From Halorubrum rutilum (GTDB lineage Archaea > Halobacteriota > Halobacteria > Halobacteriales > Haloferacaceae): 64,000 nt of DNA. Position numbers and translations under genes: made by a program. A model generated the notes under the pieces. It saw only the letters and a list, made by a program, of their open reading frames with translations, was not told the DNA's origin and made no database searches. The stretch is taken from contig NZ_JANHDN010000001.1 in the NCBI RefSeq assembly GCF_024494565.1, positions 248,001 to 312,000 of the forward strand, read 5' to 3'. Numbering within the stretch: position 1 is the first letter of the stretch; every line of letters starts with the position of its first letter. Shown piece by piece: positions 1 through 8,891 of the stretch.

Positions 1-1301
1 CAGGGGTTCGTCGCGAGGATCCGGTGGTCGGGGTGCTCCTCGGTGTCGAACGAGTGCTCCTTGTTGACGCGTTCGAGGTAGATGACGCCCGGCTCGCCGT
101 TCTCGTGGGCGCCCTCGATCATGTCGTCCCACAGCTCCTGGGCCGGGATAGAGAGCTCCTCGCCGACCTCGACGTGCTCGCCGAGGCCGAACATGTCGTA
201 GATCTCCTTCGTCTCCGGCGTCGTAATGTGCGGCTCACCCGTGCGCGGGTTGGTGAAGGTGAACTCCTCGTCGTTGTACAGCGCCTCCATGAAGTCGTCG
301 GTGACGCCGACGCTGATGTTGAAGTTCGAGAGGTGTCCCTCCACCGCGTTCCGGAGGTGCTCGGGGACCTTCCCGTCCTCGTCGATGAGGCCCCGGGCCT
401 CCTCTAGCGCCTCCTTGAAGGAGTTGTGCGTGAAGTCGTCGGGGTCGTTCAGGCGCAGCGAGTGGGCCAGGGAGACGTCCTTGTTCTTCGCGTGGATGAA
501 CTGGATCACGTCCGGGTGCGAGACGCGCATCACGCCCATCTGGGCGCCGCGGCGCGCGCCGCCCTGCGCGATCGTCTCGCACATCTGGTCGAACGTCCGC
601 ATGAACGTGATCGGGCCGGAGGCGATCCCGCCCGTCGAGCCGACGGAGTCGCCGTAGGGGCGGAGCTTCCAGAACGCGTACCCCATGCCGCCGCCGGACT
701 GGAACACCTCTGCCGCCTCCTTGGCGGTCTGGTGGATGTCGGTGATGTCGTCCGCGGGAGAATCGACGAAGCAGGCGGAGAGCTGCTGGAGCTCGTCGCC
801 CGCGTTCATGAGGGTCGGCGAGTTCGGCATGAACGAGAGCGACTCCATCCCGTCGCGGAACCGGTCCGCGGTCGCCTCGACGTGGTCGCGCACGCTCTCG
901 GGCAGCTCGGGGACGACGGTGTCGTACGCGAACTTGTTGACGTTGTGCGCGGTCAGCGTCGTCTCCGCGTCGTCCGCGGCGGTCGTGCCGGCGCCGAACA
1001 CCTCTTCCGCGAGCTCGTCGCGCCGCGGGTGGTCGGGCTTCAGCTGGTCGGGCGTGACGGTGACCTCGACGCCCTGCTTCTCGGCCTCGAAGACCGCCTC
1101 CGCGAGCGCGACGTTGCGCGCGACGCGGTCGAACAGCTCCTCGGGGCTCTCGACGTTCTCGCCGTCCGCGTTCTTCCGGAGGTAGCGCGCGGGCAGGATG
1201 TTGTGGTAGGCGTTGGCCGTGAGGCGCTCCTCCATCGTCTCGCCCGTGGTTCGTTTGATCGGCAGTTCGAGTTCGTCGGCGGCGACGCCGTCGCTGCTCA
1301 T
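1..1301 (-). CDS. nrdJ: adenosylcobalamin-dependent (class II) ribonucleoside-diphosphate reductase, 3' part outside window
   Basis: This enzyme reduces ribonucleotides to deoxyribonucleotides using adenosylcobalamin. The visible part is about 433 N-terminal residues, read leftward from an ATG at 1301 (MSSDGVAADELELPIKRTTG). It shows the ATP-cone/N-terminal region, the first redox cysteine in LSACFVDSP (about residue 175), the glycine-rich stretch FQSGGGMGYAFWKLRP and the substrate-loop region GPITFMRTFDQMC. The window ends at LATNP, just before the expected CGEQ active-site motif. Class II assignment rests on the overall similarity to archaeal NrdJ proteins. The ATG overlaps the stop of a 14-codon upstream reading frame (see findings). 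An AT-rich box lies near 1418-1435, so the transcript may carry a leader. Confidence 0.95.
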   Translation of the reverse strand, partial: MSSDGVAADELELPIKRTTGETMEERLTANAYHNILPARYLRKNADGENVESPEELFDRVARNVALAEAVFEAEKQGVEVTVTPDQLKPDHPRRDELAEEVFGAGTTAADDAETTLTAHNVNKFAYDTVVPELPESVRDHVEATADRFRDGMESLSFMPNSPTLMNAGDELQQLSACFVDSPADDITDIHQTAKEAAEVFQSGGGMGYAFWKLRPYGDSVGSTGGIASGPITFMRTFDQMCETIAQGGARRGAQMGVMRVSHPDVIQFIHAKNKDVSLAHSLRLNDPDDFTHNSFKEALEEARGLIDEDGKVPEHLRNAVEGHLSNFNISVGVTDDFMEALYNDEEFTFTNPRTGEPHITTPETKEIYDMFGLGEHVEVGEELSIPAQELWDDMIEGAHENGEPGVIYLERVNKEHSFDTEEHPDHRILATNP

Positions 1302-1731
1302 TCGACGGCCACCCCGCTCGGTTGACGTGCGTTCTGGCTCATGTATGGTGTCTACGTACTGTCGCAGCAGGCCCTTCTGTGTTCCGCTCCCGGCCCGGAT
1401 AGGTGGCTACCTGTTCGATACGATATGTAATTCCCGGTCCGCCTGTCTGACGCCGGATCAGATTACGTTACACTCGCACGTGTTCCGGACACATAAACAT
1501 GGCCAGAGCGGAGTGAAACTGGTCGTTCTCGTGAGAAACCGACCGACGTGACGGCTCTCCCACCGGAACAAAAGGGGGGTTGATACCTCTCGATTTTGGG
1601 CGTCCTGTCCCGTGTTACCGCGATCGCGACCGCCAAACGGCCGACTCCTTCGGTCCGGTTCCGCAGTTTTCACCGGTGTACGTATCAGAATCCAATAACC
1701 GCGGACGGGCCCTCTCATTCTCCCCCACAAG
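1302..1731. other. intergenic region, divergent promoters of nrdJ and the 1762 gene
   Basis: About 430 bp without a supportable gene. It holds an AT-rich TATA-like segment near 1418-1435 suited to leftward transcription of nrdJ, and a second AT-rich patch around 1489-1502. Open frames on both strands here show no protein-like composition. Confidence 0.5.
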
Positions 1732-1737
1732 CTTATG
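1732..1737 (+). promoter_or_regulatory. TATA-like box for the 1762 gene
   Basis: CTTATG is centred about 27 bp before the ATG at 1762, the spacing expected for a leaderless haloarchaeal mRNA. It supports 1762 rather than the upstream in-frame ATG at 1735 as the start, since the upstream ATG would lie inside the promoter. Confidence 0.5.
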
Positions 1738-1761
1738 CCGGACGTGCTCGTGGGGCCGGAC

Positions 1762-1974
1762 ATGACCGCTTCGCTCGCCGCGTCGGTGTCGTCGCTGCCG
1801 CTTCAGGCCGGGCTCCTCGGGAGTCAGGCGGGACAGCTCCTCGTCGCGCTCGTCGCCGTCGCGCTCGTCATCGTCGTCGGCAAGTTCGTGCTGAAGCTCG
1901 CGTGGCGACTGGTCACGATCGGGATCGTCCTCGTCGCCGCGTTCTTCCTGCTGTCGACGGCGGGAGTGATCTGA
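1762..1974 (+). CDS. small single-pass membrane protein, unknown function
   Basis: A 70-residue protein starting MTASLAASVSSLPLQ. It has a short N-terminal stretch and then one long hydrophobic region (LLVALVAVALVIVVGKFV followed by LVTIGIVLVAAFFLLS), which fits one long or two short membrane segments broken by a KLAWR turn. No catalytic motif is visible. The start is set by the TATA-like box 27 bp upstream. It stands alone, convergent with CDC48. I do not recognise the family. Confidence 0.7.
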   Translation: MTASLAASVSSLPLQAGLLGSQAGQLLVALVAVALVIVVGKFVLKLAWRLVTIGIVLVAAFFLLSTAGVI

Positions 1975-2037
1975 AAAGACGCCGCGTCCGGGGCTGTCAG
2001 AGACCGACCGGGGAACGCCGGCGGGCCGACGCTCCGG

Positions 2038-4305
2038 CTACTGGAACGCGGTGCCGGGCTCGGCGTCCGCGCGGTCGACGTCCGACCGCTTGAACTGCTT
2101 CTCGATCTCCTCGTAGCGCTCCCGCGTCTCGGGGGTGACGCTCGGGTTCACCTCGCCGAGGGCGTCCTCGAAGTGCGCCATCGTCACGCGGACGTTGCCG
2201 ACGGACTCGCCGACCTCCTCGCGCGGGACGCTCCCGATGAACTCCCGGGAGGCGTTCATCGACGCCTCGCGCGCGACCGCTTCGAGGTCGGCGCCGACGT
2301 ACCCCTCGGTCTTCCGGGCCAGCGCGTCGAGGTCGACGTCGTCGGCCAGCGGCTTGTTCCGGGTGTGGACCTCCAGGATCTTCCGGCGCGCGTCCTCGTC
2401 CGGCACGGGCACGTGCACGTGGCGGTCGAGCCGGCCGGGCCGGAGCAGCGCCGAGTCGATGAGGTCCGGGCGGTTCGTCGTGGCGATGACGACGACGTCC
2501 TCCAGCGATTCGAGCCCGTCGAGCTCGGTCAGCAGCTGGGAGACGACGCGCTCGCCGACGCCGGAGTCGCCGGAGTTCTGGCCGCGCTCGCTCGCGATCG
2601 AGTCGATCTCGTCGAAGAACACGATCGTCGGCGCGTTCTCGCGGGCCTTGCTGAACACCTCGCGGACGCCCTTCTCGGACTCGCCCACGTACTTGTTCAG
2701 CAGCTCCGGCCCCTTGATCGAGATGAAGTTCGACTCGCTCTCGTTGGCGACGGCCTTCGCGAGCAGGGTCTTCCCCGTGCCCGGCGGGCCGTACATCAGG
2801 ACGCCCTTGGCGGCCTGCATGTCGAGCTCCTCGAACACCTCGGGGTACTCCAGCGGCCACTGGATCGTCTCGCGGAGGCGCTCTTTGGTGTCTTCGAGGC
2901 CGCCGACCTGGTCCCAGCTGACGTCCGGGACCTCGACGAACACCTCGCGGAGCGCGGAGGGCTCGATGCCCTTCATCGCCTCCTTGAAGTCCGCCTCGGT
3001 GACCTGGATGGAGTTCAGCACGTCGGCGTCGATCTCGTCGCTTTCGAGGTCGAGCTCGGGGCGGATCCGGCGCAGCGCGTGCATCGCGGACTCCTTCGCG
3101 AGCGACTCCAGGTCGGCCCCGACGAAGCCGTGGGTGTTCTCCGCGTACTCGTCGAGGTCGATCCCGTCCACGAGCGGCATGTTCCGCGTGTGGACCTGCA
3201 GGATCTCCTTGCGCCCGTCGCGGTCGGGGACGCCGACCTCGATCTCGCGGTCGAAGCGCCCGCCGCGCCGGAGCGCGGGGTCGATGGCGTCGACGCGGTT
3301 CGTCGCCCCGATGACGACGACCTCGCCGCGGTCTTCGAGCCCGTCCATCAGCGAGAGCAGCTGGGCCACGACGCGCCGTTCGACGTCGCCGCCGGCCTCC
3401 TCGCGCTTGGGCGCGATCGAGTCGAGCTCGTCCATGAAGATGATCGAGGGCGCCTCCTCGGAGGCCTCCTCGAAGATCTCGCGGAGCTGCTCCTCGCTCT
3501 CGCCGTAGTACTTCGACATGATCTCCGGGCCGGAGATGTTGTGGAAGCTGGCGTCGATCTCGTTGGCGACGGCCTTCGCGATCAGGGTCTTCCCCGTGCC
3601 CGGCGGGCCGTGCAGGAGGACGCCCTTCGGCGGGTCGATGCCGAGCCGCTTGAACAGCTCCGGGTGCCGCATCGGCAGCTCGATCATCTCGCGGACCTGT
3701 TCGAGCTCGCCGTCGAGCCCGCCGATGTCCTCGTAGGTCACGTCGGGGCCCTCGCTGGCGCCCTCGCCGCTCCCGCTCCGCTCGGCGAGCTCCTCGGCCG
3801 GGACCTCGGAGATCTCGATCTCGGTGTCGTCGGTGATGACGACCGTCCCCGACGGGACCGTCGAGGCGACCTTCATCGGCACCGCCTGCGACTGGCCGCC
3901 CATCAGGCCGAAGCCCATCGACGTGCGGATCGTCTGTCCCTCGGTCACCGGCTGGCCGGAGAGCTTGTCGCGGATGAACGGGGCGATCTGCCCGCGTACC
4001 CGAAGCTGGCTCGGGAAGGCGATCGTGACCGACTCCGCCCGCGAGACGTCGACCGACTCGACCGTCACGCGGTCGTCGATACCGACGTTCGCCTCCTGGC
4101 GGAGCCGCCCGTCGATGCGCACGACGCCGGTGCCGTCGTCCTCGGGGTAGCCGGGCCAGACGCGGGCGATCGCGGCCCCGTCCGACCCCTCGACGCGGAC
4201 GATGTCGCCGCCGGAGAGCCCGAGCTCCTCGGCCGCGACGCGGTCGATCGCCGCGAGGCGGCGACCGGCGTCCTTCTGCTTGAGCGGTCTGACGGTGAGC
4301 TTCAT
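2038..4305 (-). CDS. cdc48: CDC48/VAT-type AAA+ ATPase
   Basis: The archaeal p97/CDC48 unfoldase (755 residues) is a hexameric ATPase that pulls proteins apart, often to feed the proteasome. Residues 1-190 form the CDC48 N domain (starts [20 protein letters not shown]). Two AAA modules follow: D1 with Walker A GPPGTGKT near residue 232 and Walker [10 protein letters not shown], and D2 with a second GPPGTGKT near 506 and IVFFDEIDS. Both carry sensor/arginine-finger regions ([27 protein letters not shown]). Length is normal for the family. The ATG overlaps the stop of the upstream small gene by four bases (ATGA), implying translational coupling. The gene is complete. Confidence 0.97.
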   Translation of the reverse strand: MKLTVRPLKQKDAGRRLAAIDRVAAEELGLSGGDIVRVEGSDGAAIARVWPGYPEDDGTGVVRIDGRLRQEANVGIDDRVTVESVDVSRAESVTIAFPSQLRVRGQIAPFIRDKLSGQPVTEGQTIRTSMGFGLMGGQSQAVPMKVASTVPSGTVVITDDTEIEISEVPAEELAERSGSGEGASEGPDVTYEDIGGLDGELEQVREMIELPMRHPELFKRLGIDPPKGVLLHGPPGTGKTLIAKAVANEIDASFHNISGPEIMSKYYGESEEQLREIFEEASEEAPSIIFMDELDSIAPKREEAGGDVERRVVAQLLSLMDGLEDRGEVVVIGATNRVDAIDPALRRGGRFDREIEVGVPDRDGRKEILQVHTRNMPLVDGIDLDEYAENTHGFVGADLESLAKESAMHALRRIRPELDLESDEIDADVLNSIQVTEADFKEAMKGIEPSALREVFVEVPDVSWDQVGGLEDTKERLRETIQWPLEYPEVFEELDMQAAKGVLMYGPPGTGKTLLAKAVANESESNFISIKGPELLNKYVGESEKGVREVFSKARENAPTIVFFDEIDSIASERGQNSGDSGVGERVVSQLLTELDGLESLEDVVVIATTNRPDLIDSALLRPGRLDRHVHVPVPDEDARRKILEVHTRNKPLADDVDLDALARKTEGYVGADLEAVAREASMNASREFIGSVPREEVGESVGNVRVTMAHFEDALGEVNPSVTPETRERYEEIEKQFKRSDVDRADAEPGTAFQ

Positions 4306-4598
4306 CGCTCGCCCTCCGCCGTGTCGCCCTCGGTGGCCTCGTCTCCGTCCGCGCCGCCTTCGACCGTGACGACGCCGTTCGCGACCGCGCTCGACGCGGC
4401 CGGGCCCGGCAGTTCGAACTCCGACTCGACCGGCTCGCCATCGCCCTCGACGACGACGATCGCCGTCTCGCCGACCGTGTCGACGCTCACGTTCGCGGCG
4501 TCGGCGCCCAGATCGGCGGCGACGATCCACCCGTCCTCGTACTCGAACCGGCGGAGCAGCGGACCGTCGCCGGTCGATCGGGTCTGTTGGTGATTCAT
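4302..4598 (-). CDS. small Hsp20/CS-like protein coupled to CDC48 (DUF7127-like)
   Basis: A 98-residue acidic protein. Its central part ([52 protein letters not shown]) has the beta-strand pattern of an alpha-crystallin/CS fold, followed by a charged tail. It lacks the C-terminal IXI motif of true small heat-shock proteins. I believe it matches the haloarchaeal family DUF7127, but the number is from memory. The four-base overlap with CDC48 suggests an adaptor or co-chaperone for that ATPase; that role is inference. Its own TATA box and a palindrome lie directly upstream. Confidence 0.8.
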   Translation of the reverse strand: MNHQQTRSTGDGPLLRRFEYEDGWIVAADLGADAANVSVDTVGETAIVVVEGDGEPVESEFELPGPAASSAVANGVVTVEGGADGDEATEGDTAEGER

Positions 4599-4599
4599 G

Positions 4600-4614
4600 C
4601 TAACTACAAGTTAG
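4600..4614 (-). promoter_or_regulatory. palindromic operator-like site upstream of the Hsp20-like/CDC48 operon
   Basis: Perfect inverted repeat CTAACT-ACA-AGTTAG. It sits between the TATA box and the ATG at 4598, where a bound repressor would block transcription initiation. The regulator is unknown. Confidence 0.55.
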
Positions 4615-4623
4615 GCGCGAGGG

Positions 4624-4631
4624 TATATAAA
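4624..4631 (-). promoter_or_regulatory. TATA box for the Hsp20-like/CDC48 operon
   Basis: On the minus strand this reads TTTATATA, about 29 bp before the ATG at 4598. Spacing predicts a leaderless or nearly leaderless transcript. Confidence 0.65.
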
Positions 4632-4741
4632 TACGTCGCTAAAAATCGCATGACGTGAGATATCGCGAGCGTATCGGTAGTGTTGCGGTTCGGGCCGCTT
4701 TCGGACGGAGACCGGCCGCCGACTTACCCTCGGGTGACGGC

Positions 4742-4831
4742 GTCCGCCGGACGGTTAGTGTCCGCCGAATGGTCAGCGTCCGCCGAATGGTCAGCGTCTG
4801 CCGAATGGTTAGCATCCGCGGGACGTTTATC
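4742..4831 (+). repeat. 18-bp tandem repeats abutting the 4855 promoter
   Basis: Four clear copies of an 18-bp unit (consensus GTCCGCCGAATGGTCAGC) begin at 4742, 4760, 4778 and 4796. A fifth degenerate copy at 4814-4831 merges into the TATA-like sequence CGTTTATC of the alpha/beta hydrolase gene. The phasing just upstream of a promoter is compatible with an array of regulator sites, but slipped-strand duplication is equally possible. Confidence 0.75.
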
Positions 4832-4854
4832 ACCTCCCGCGCGGGACGGCGACC

Positions 4855-5640
4855 ATGCAGCGGGTCACCCACGACGGCCGCGACACCGCGTACCGGGTCT
4901 CCGACCGGGGCGGCGACGGCCCGACGGTCTGCTTGGTTCACGGGAGCGGCGGGAGTAAGGACGTCTGGAAGGCGCAGGCGCGCCTGAGCGACCGGTTTCC
5001 GGTCGTCGCGCTCGACCTCTCCGGGCACGGCGACAGCGACGACGTCGACGCGCCGCCCGGCCCCGAGACGCTCGACGCGTACGCGGACGACGTCGTCGCC
5101 GTCGCAGAGGCGACGAGGGCGACCGTCCTCTGCGGGAACTCGCTCGGCGGCGCCGTGGCGCTGTGGATCGCCTTGGAGCGCGAGCTCCCGCTCGACGGGC
5201 TCGTCCTCGCGGGCACGGGCGCGAGGCTCGCGGTCGCCGAGCCGCTGCTGGACGCGCTCGCGACCGACTTCGACCGGGCGATCGACCTGCTCCACGGGCC
5301 CGACCGCCTCTTCCACGACGCGCCCCCGGAGTACGCCGAGTTCTCGCGCGCCGGCATGCGCGAGTGCGGCCGCGCGGTCACCGAGCGCGACTTCCGCACC
5401 TGCCACGCGTTCGACGTGCGCGACCGGCTCGACGGGGTCGCGGCGCCGTCGCTCGCGGTCGTCGGCGAACACGACGCCCTCACGCCGCCCGAGTACCACG
5501 ACTACCTCGCGGACCGGATCGGCGACTGCGAGCGCGCGGCGATCGAGGGCGCCGCGCACCTCGCGATGCTCGAACGCCCCGCCGCGTTCAACGCGGCGCT
5601 CTCGTCGTTCCTCGGTCGCCGCTCGGAGGGATCCGAGTAG
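4855..5640 (+). CDS. alpha/beta hydrolase
   Basis: A 261-residue alpha/beta-hydrolase-fold enzyme. The oxyanion-hole motif VCLVHGSGGS is near residue 25, followed by ALDLSGHGDS, the nucleophile elbow CGNSLGGAV (serine near residue 90), the acid region VVGEHDALTPP and the catalytic histidine in GAAHLAMLERP. This is the layout of small esterases and C-C hydrolases; the substrate cannot be read from sequence. The ATG at 4855 lies about 27 bp after a TATA-like CGTTTATC, so it is probably leaderless. It is monocistronic and divergent from the CDC48 operon. Confidence 0.9.
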   Translation: MQRVTHDGRDTAYRVSDRGGDGPTVCLVHGSGGSKDVWKAQARLSDRFPVVALDLSGHGDSDDVDAPPGPETLDAYADDVVAVAEATRATVLCGNSLGGAVALWIALERELPLDGLVLAGTGARLAVAEPLLDALATDFDRAIDLLHGPDRLFHDAPPEYAEFSRAGMRECGRAVTERDFRTCHAFDVRDRLDGVAAPSLAVVGEHDALTPPEYHDYLADRIGDCERAAIEGAAHLAMLERPAAFNAALSSFLGRRSEGSE

Positions 5641-5987
5641 CGGCGCGAGCGGTCGACGATCGATCGGTGACTTCGAAGCCGCGGGTAGCGGGGCGCGAGG
5701 GTCGGATCCGGGGGGAACGCCCCGCCGCGAAACGAGTGGATCGGACAGATTGCGGTCGCACGGTACCGCCGACGGTCGATGGGGACGTGATCTGGTCTCG
5801 GATGTCGTCGGTACTCACCTCGTGGTCCGTGTTACCATCTACCAATACATAAACCGTTCGCCGCCGGCTCTCCCCCGATGGAGTCCCCGTCCGGGCAGTC
5901 GCGCCCGCCGCCGAGACGATCGCGTCCGTTCCCGACGCGTTCCCGGCCGTCGACACGCTTTTGCGACGCCCGGTCGACCGTTCGCCA
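5641..5987. other. intergenic region upstream of the DUF2391-like gene
   Basis: About 350 bp. It contains an AT-rich stretch (CAATACATAAACC, near 5843-5855) that looks like a TATA box on either strand, and a second weak box (GCTTTT) about 28 bp before the ATG at 5988. Open frames here have composition typical of antisense or non-coding GC-rich DNA, so I call no gene. Confidence 0.4.
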
Positions 5988-6716
5988 ATGGACGGCGACG
6001 ACTCGGGACGACGGTCCGTCGGATCGAGCTCGCCTCCCGACGCGGGCGGCTCGGAGCGATCGACCGACGGGGCGGGCGAGCGCGCCCCTCCGAACGGTCC
6101 CGAAGACCCCGACATCAACGACCTACTCGCGACGCTCGACGCCCTCAGCGACACCGTCGACGAGGGCCACGAGCGGGAGAAGGTCCGGCAGACGATCTCG
6201 CTCGTCGAGCGGATGCCGGGGAGCGCGGCGTTCCGGACCCGGATCACGAAGTACACCTCCCGCGACATGGCCGAGGCGTTCGTGGGGTCGGTCCTCTTCG
6301 CGCTCCCCCTGCTCGTCGAGGGCGGCGTCTTCGAGATCGCGGCGTGGTTCACCGCGGTCACCCCAAGCGGCGTCCCCGTCTTCCTGCTCGTGCACGTGGG
6401 GTTCGTGCTGGTCATGACCGCCGGGCTACTCTACTTCGCCGACTTCCGGCAGATCGAGATCAGCCATCCGATACTCGGCGTCGTCCCGCGGCGCTACGCC
6501 GGGATCCTGCTCGTCTCGCTGTTCACCTCCGTGCTCATGATGCTCCTCTGGGGGCGGCTCCACGAGGGCGACCCCGGCGCGCTCGAACGGCTCTCCCGGG
6601 TGGCGGTCGTCTGGGCCGGGGGAGCGTTCGGCGCGAGCCTCGGCGACATCCTCCCGGGGGAGTCCCAGGGCGAGGACATCAACGACCTCGACCTCGATTT
6701 CGACCTCGACGACTGA
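5988..6716 (+). CDS. DUF2391-like integral membrane protein
   Basis: A 242-residue protein. Residues 1-80 are acidic and soluble (DINDLLATLDALSDTVDEGHEREKVRQ shows a helical segment). Then come four or five membrane segments, for example AFVGSVLFALPLLV, VPVFLLVHVGFVLVMTAGLL, YAGILLVSLFTSVLMMLLW and LSRVAVVWAGGAFGASLGDI. The motif ITKYTSRDMAEAFVGS fits the DUF2391 membrane family. The tail is strikingly acidic (repeated D-L-D). Function is unknown. I chose the ATG at 5988 because a TATA-like GCTTTT lies 28 bp upstream. Confidence 0.8.
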   Translation: MDGDDSGRRSVGSSSPPDAGGSERSTDGAGERAPPNGPEDPDINDLLATLDALSDTVDEGHEREKVRQTISLVERMPGSAAFRTRITKYTSRDMAEAFVGSVLFALPLLVEGGVFEIAAWFTAVTPSGVPVFLLVHVGFVLVMTAGLLYFADFRQIEISHPILGVVPRRYAGILLVSLFTSVLMMLLWGRLHEGDPGALERLSRVAVVWAGGAFGASLGDILPGESQGEDINDLDLDFDLDD

Positions 6717-6791
6717 CCGTTCCCTCCGTTCCGACCCCCTCTCTGGCCCCCTTTCCACACCTTTTTCGCCGCGGCGACCGTATCCGTCTCC

Positions 6792-7199
6792 ATGTCAGCG
6801 CTACGCGACGCGCTCCGGGACCTCCCGGACGCGGTGTTTGCGGACCTGCTCGAATCAGACGACGGGTACGTCCTCGTCGTCGACCTCCCCGGCGCGACCG
6901 CGGAGACGACCGAGGTCCTCGCCGAGGACGGTCGGATCGTCATCGAGGGGCGCCGCGACAAGGGAGTCCCCGAGGGGTTCCGCTACGTCAGCGAGGACCG
7001 GCCGCTGTTCCTCGACGCGGAGCTCCCGCTCCCGGCCGACGCCGACGGGAGCGGCGCGGACGCCGAGATGGACCGCGGGGTCCTGGAGGTCGAGATCCCG
7101 AAGCGGACCGGCGACGTCTCGCGCACCATCCCGGTCGACGACGCCGACGGAGGCGACGCCGACGAGGACGACGGCCCCGCCGACGAGGCCGACGCCTGA
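6792..7199 (+). CDS. Hsp20-family small heat-shock-like protein
   Basis: A 135-residue protein with an alpha-crystallin-type core: DDGYVLVVDLPGATAETTEV, GRIVIEGRRDKGVPEGFRYVS, LFLDAELPLPADADG and RGVLEVEIPKR. These correspond to the successive beta strands, with the conserved G-V-L-E-V-E-I-P strand near residue 100. The tail is acidic and lacks a clear IXI anchor. A chaperone role is inferred from the family. It is followed after three bases by the UbiB-family kinase gene, so the two are probably co-transcribed. Confidence 0.85.
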   Translation: MSALRDALRDLPDAVFADLLESDDGYVLVVDLPGATAETTEVLAEDGRIVIEGRRDKGVPEGFRYVSEDRPLFLDAELPLPADADGSGADAEMDRGVLEVEIPKRTGDVSRTIPVDDADGGDADEDDGPADEADA

Positions 7200-7202
7200 C
7201 GG

Positions 7203-8876
7203 GTGGTCACGCTGGTCAACCTTCGCGCCTACTGGCGGTTCTTCGTGGTCCTCCGGCAGTTCTCGCCGCTTATCGTCGCCTACTGGCGGGACCGGAAGCG
7301 GTTCCTCCTGTTCGGCGGGGGCCGCGACGTCGACGCGGAGACCCAGCGCGAGCGCGCCGCGGTCCTCCTCGACATCCTGCTCACCCTCGGCCCGACGTTC
7401 ATCAAGCTGGGGCAGATCCTCTCGACGCGCCCCGACATCCTCCCGCCGGCCTACATCGAGGTGCTGGAGGGGCTCCAGGACGACGTGCCGCCGGCGCCGT
7501 GGGAGGAGTCGCGGGTCGTCCTCGAAGACGAGTTCGGTCCCGTCGACGAGACGTTCGACGACTTCGACCGCGACCCGATAAGCGGCGCGAGCCTCGGACA
7601 GGTGTACACCGCCACCTACGAGGGCAACGACGTCGCCGTGAAGGTGCGCCGGCCCGGGATCGAGTCGCTGGTCGAGGCCGACCTCCGGACGATCCGCTGG
7701 TCGATCCCGATCGTCAAGCGGTTCACCGGCAGCGGGCGGGCGTTCTCGCTGGAGAACCTCGCCGACGAGTTCGCGAAGACGATCCGCGAGGAGATGGACT
7801 ACGAGCGCGAGCGCGAGATGCTCGAAGAGATCCGGGGGAACTTCGCCGACAACGACCGGATCCGGATCCCCACCGCCTACGAGGCGGTCTCCGGCCCCAG
7901 AGTGCTCACGATGGAGTACGTGCCGGGCGTGAAGATCAACCGGCTCGACGAGCTCGACGCGGCGGGGTTCGACCGCAACGCCATCGCCGAGACGCTCCAG
8001 GAGGTGTACCTGCAGATGATCATCGACGACGGCGTCTTCCACGCCGACCCCCACCCGGGGAACCTCGCCGTCGACGACGACGGCACCGTGATCTTCTACG
8101 ACTTCGGGATGGCCGGGCGCGTGGACCCGTTCATTCAGGAGAAGATCGTCGAGTTCTACGTCGCCGTCGCCCGGCAGGACATCGACGCCATCCTCGACAC
8201 GCTGATCGCGATGGGGACCCTCTCGCCCGAGGCGGACCGCGAGGTGATGGGGAACGTGATGGAGCTGGCCATCGCCGACGCCAGCGGCGAGGACATCGAG
8301 CAGTACCAGGTGAACCAGATCATCGAGCAGGTGGAGTCGACAATCTACGAGTTCCCCCTCCGGCTCCCGCCCGACCTCGCCTTGGTCCTGCGCGTCGCGA
8401 CCGTCGTCGAGGGCGTCTGCGTCACCCTCGACCCCGAGTTCGACTTCATCTCGACGGCGACCGAGTACCTCCGCGAGGAGGGGTACTACGAGCAGACCGC
8501 CCGCGACCTCGCCGAGGACGCCGGCCGCCAGGTCCAGCGCACGACCGAGGCGCTGTTCACGGTCCCGCCGAAGGCCGATGACTTCCTCGAACGGGCGAAC
8601 CGCGGCGACCTCCACGTCGACGTCACGATCGAGGACGACTCCAACGTCCTCGACAAGCTCGCGATGCGGATCGCCTACTCGGTGCTGCTCGCGGTCGGCG
8701 TCCTCTCCGCGACGATCCTCTACTCGTTCGCGGACGCCTGGCGGCTCGCGGGGATCGTGCTCCTCCTCGCGGTCCCGCTCGCGGTCGCGCTCTACCGCTC
8801 GTTCCGGAAGAAGCGCGGCATCCGGGCCACCCCCCAGTTCACCAGACAGGGGATGAAGGAGCGGCGCGACGACTGA
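7203..8876 (+). CDS. ABC1/AarF/UbiB-family atypical kinase, membrane-anchored
   Basis: A 557-residue member of the UbiB/ADCK family, which in bacteria and mitochondria supports isoprenoid-quinone synthesis. Family marks are all present: the KxGQ motif in IKLGQILSTRPD (near residue 66), the alanine-rich nucleotide loop GASLGQVYTATYEG with KVRRPG, catalytic DPHPGN near residue 281 and DFGMAG near 300. Two membrane segments close the protein (SVLLAVGVLSATILYS, LAGIVLLLAVPLAVAL). It starts with GTG three bases after the small heat-shock gene. In a haloarchaeon the natural lipid partner would be menaquinone; that is inference. Confidence 0.92.
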   Translation: MVTLVNLRAYWRFFVVLRQFSPLIVAYWRDRKRFLLFGGGRDVDAETQRERAAVLLDILLTLGPTFIKLGQILSTRPDILPPAYIEVLEGLQDDVPPAPWEESRVVLEDEFGPVDETFDDFDRDPISGASLGQVYTATYEGNDVAVKVRRPGIESLVEADLRTIRWSIPIVKRFTGSGRAFSLENLADEFAKTIREEMDYEREREMLEEIRGNFADNDRIRIPTAYEAVSGPRVLTMEYVPGVKINRLDELDAAGFDRNAIAETLQEVYLQMIIDDGVFHADPHPGNLAVDDDGTVIFYDFGMAGRVDPFIQEKIVEFYVAVARQDIDAILDTLIAMGTLSPEADREVMGNVMELAIADASGEDIEQYQVNQIIEQVESTIYEFPLRLPPDLALVLRVATVVEGVCVTLDPEFDFISTATEYLREEGYYEQTARDLAEDAGRQVQRTTEALFTVPPKADDFLERANRGDLHVDVTIEDDSNVLDKLAMRIAYSVLLAVGVLSATILYSFADAWRLAGIVLLLAVPLAVALYRSFRKKRGIRATPQFTRQGMKERRDD

Positions 8877-8891
8877 CCGGGGCCGCCCGCC

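Noticed and set aside
1458..1763. 101-codon minus-strand frame between nrdJ and the small membrane gene
   Set aside because: No domain pattern and it covers the promoter of the opposite gene.
2135..4593. Very long open frames antisense to and overlapping CDC48
   Set aside because: They are mirror frames of high-GC coding DNA with arginine-, alanine- and valine-rich translations. The minus-strand frame encodes an intact CDC48.
5700..5860. Minus-strand frame containing a protein-like stretch (YVLVDGNTDHEVSTDDI)
   Set aside because: It quickly turns into Arg/Pro/Ser-rich sequence, lacks a convincing start, and runs into the hydrolase gene.
5878..6417. Plus-strand frame with a TATA-like box 28 bp upstream, overlapping the DUF2391-like gene
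   Set aside because: The translation is Ser/Arg/Pro-rich noise and the overlapped frame encodes a clear membrane protein.
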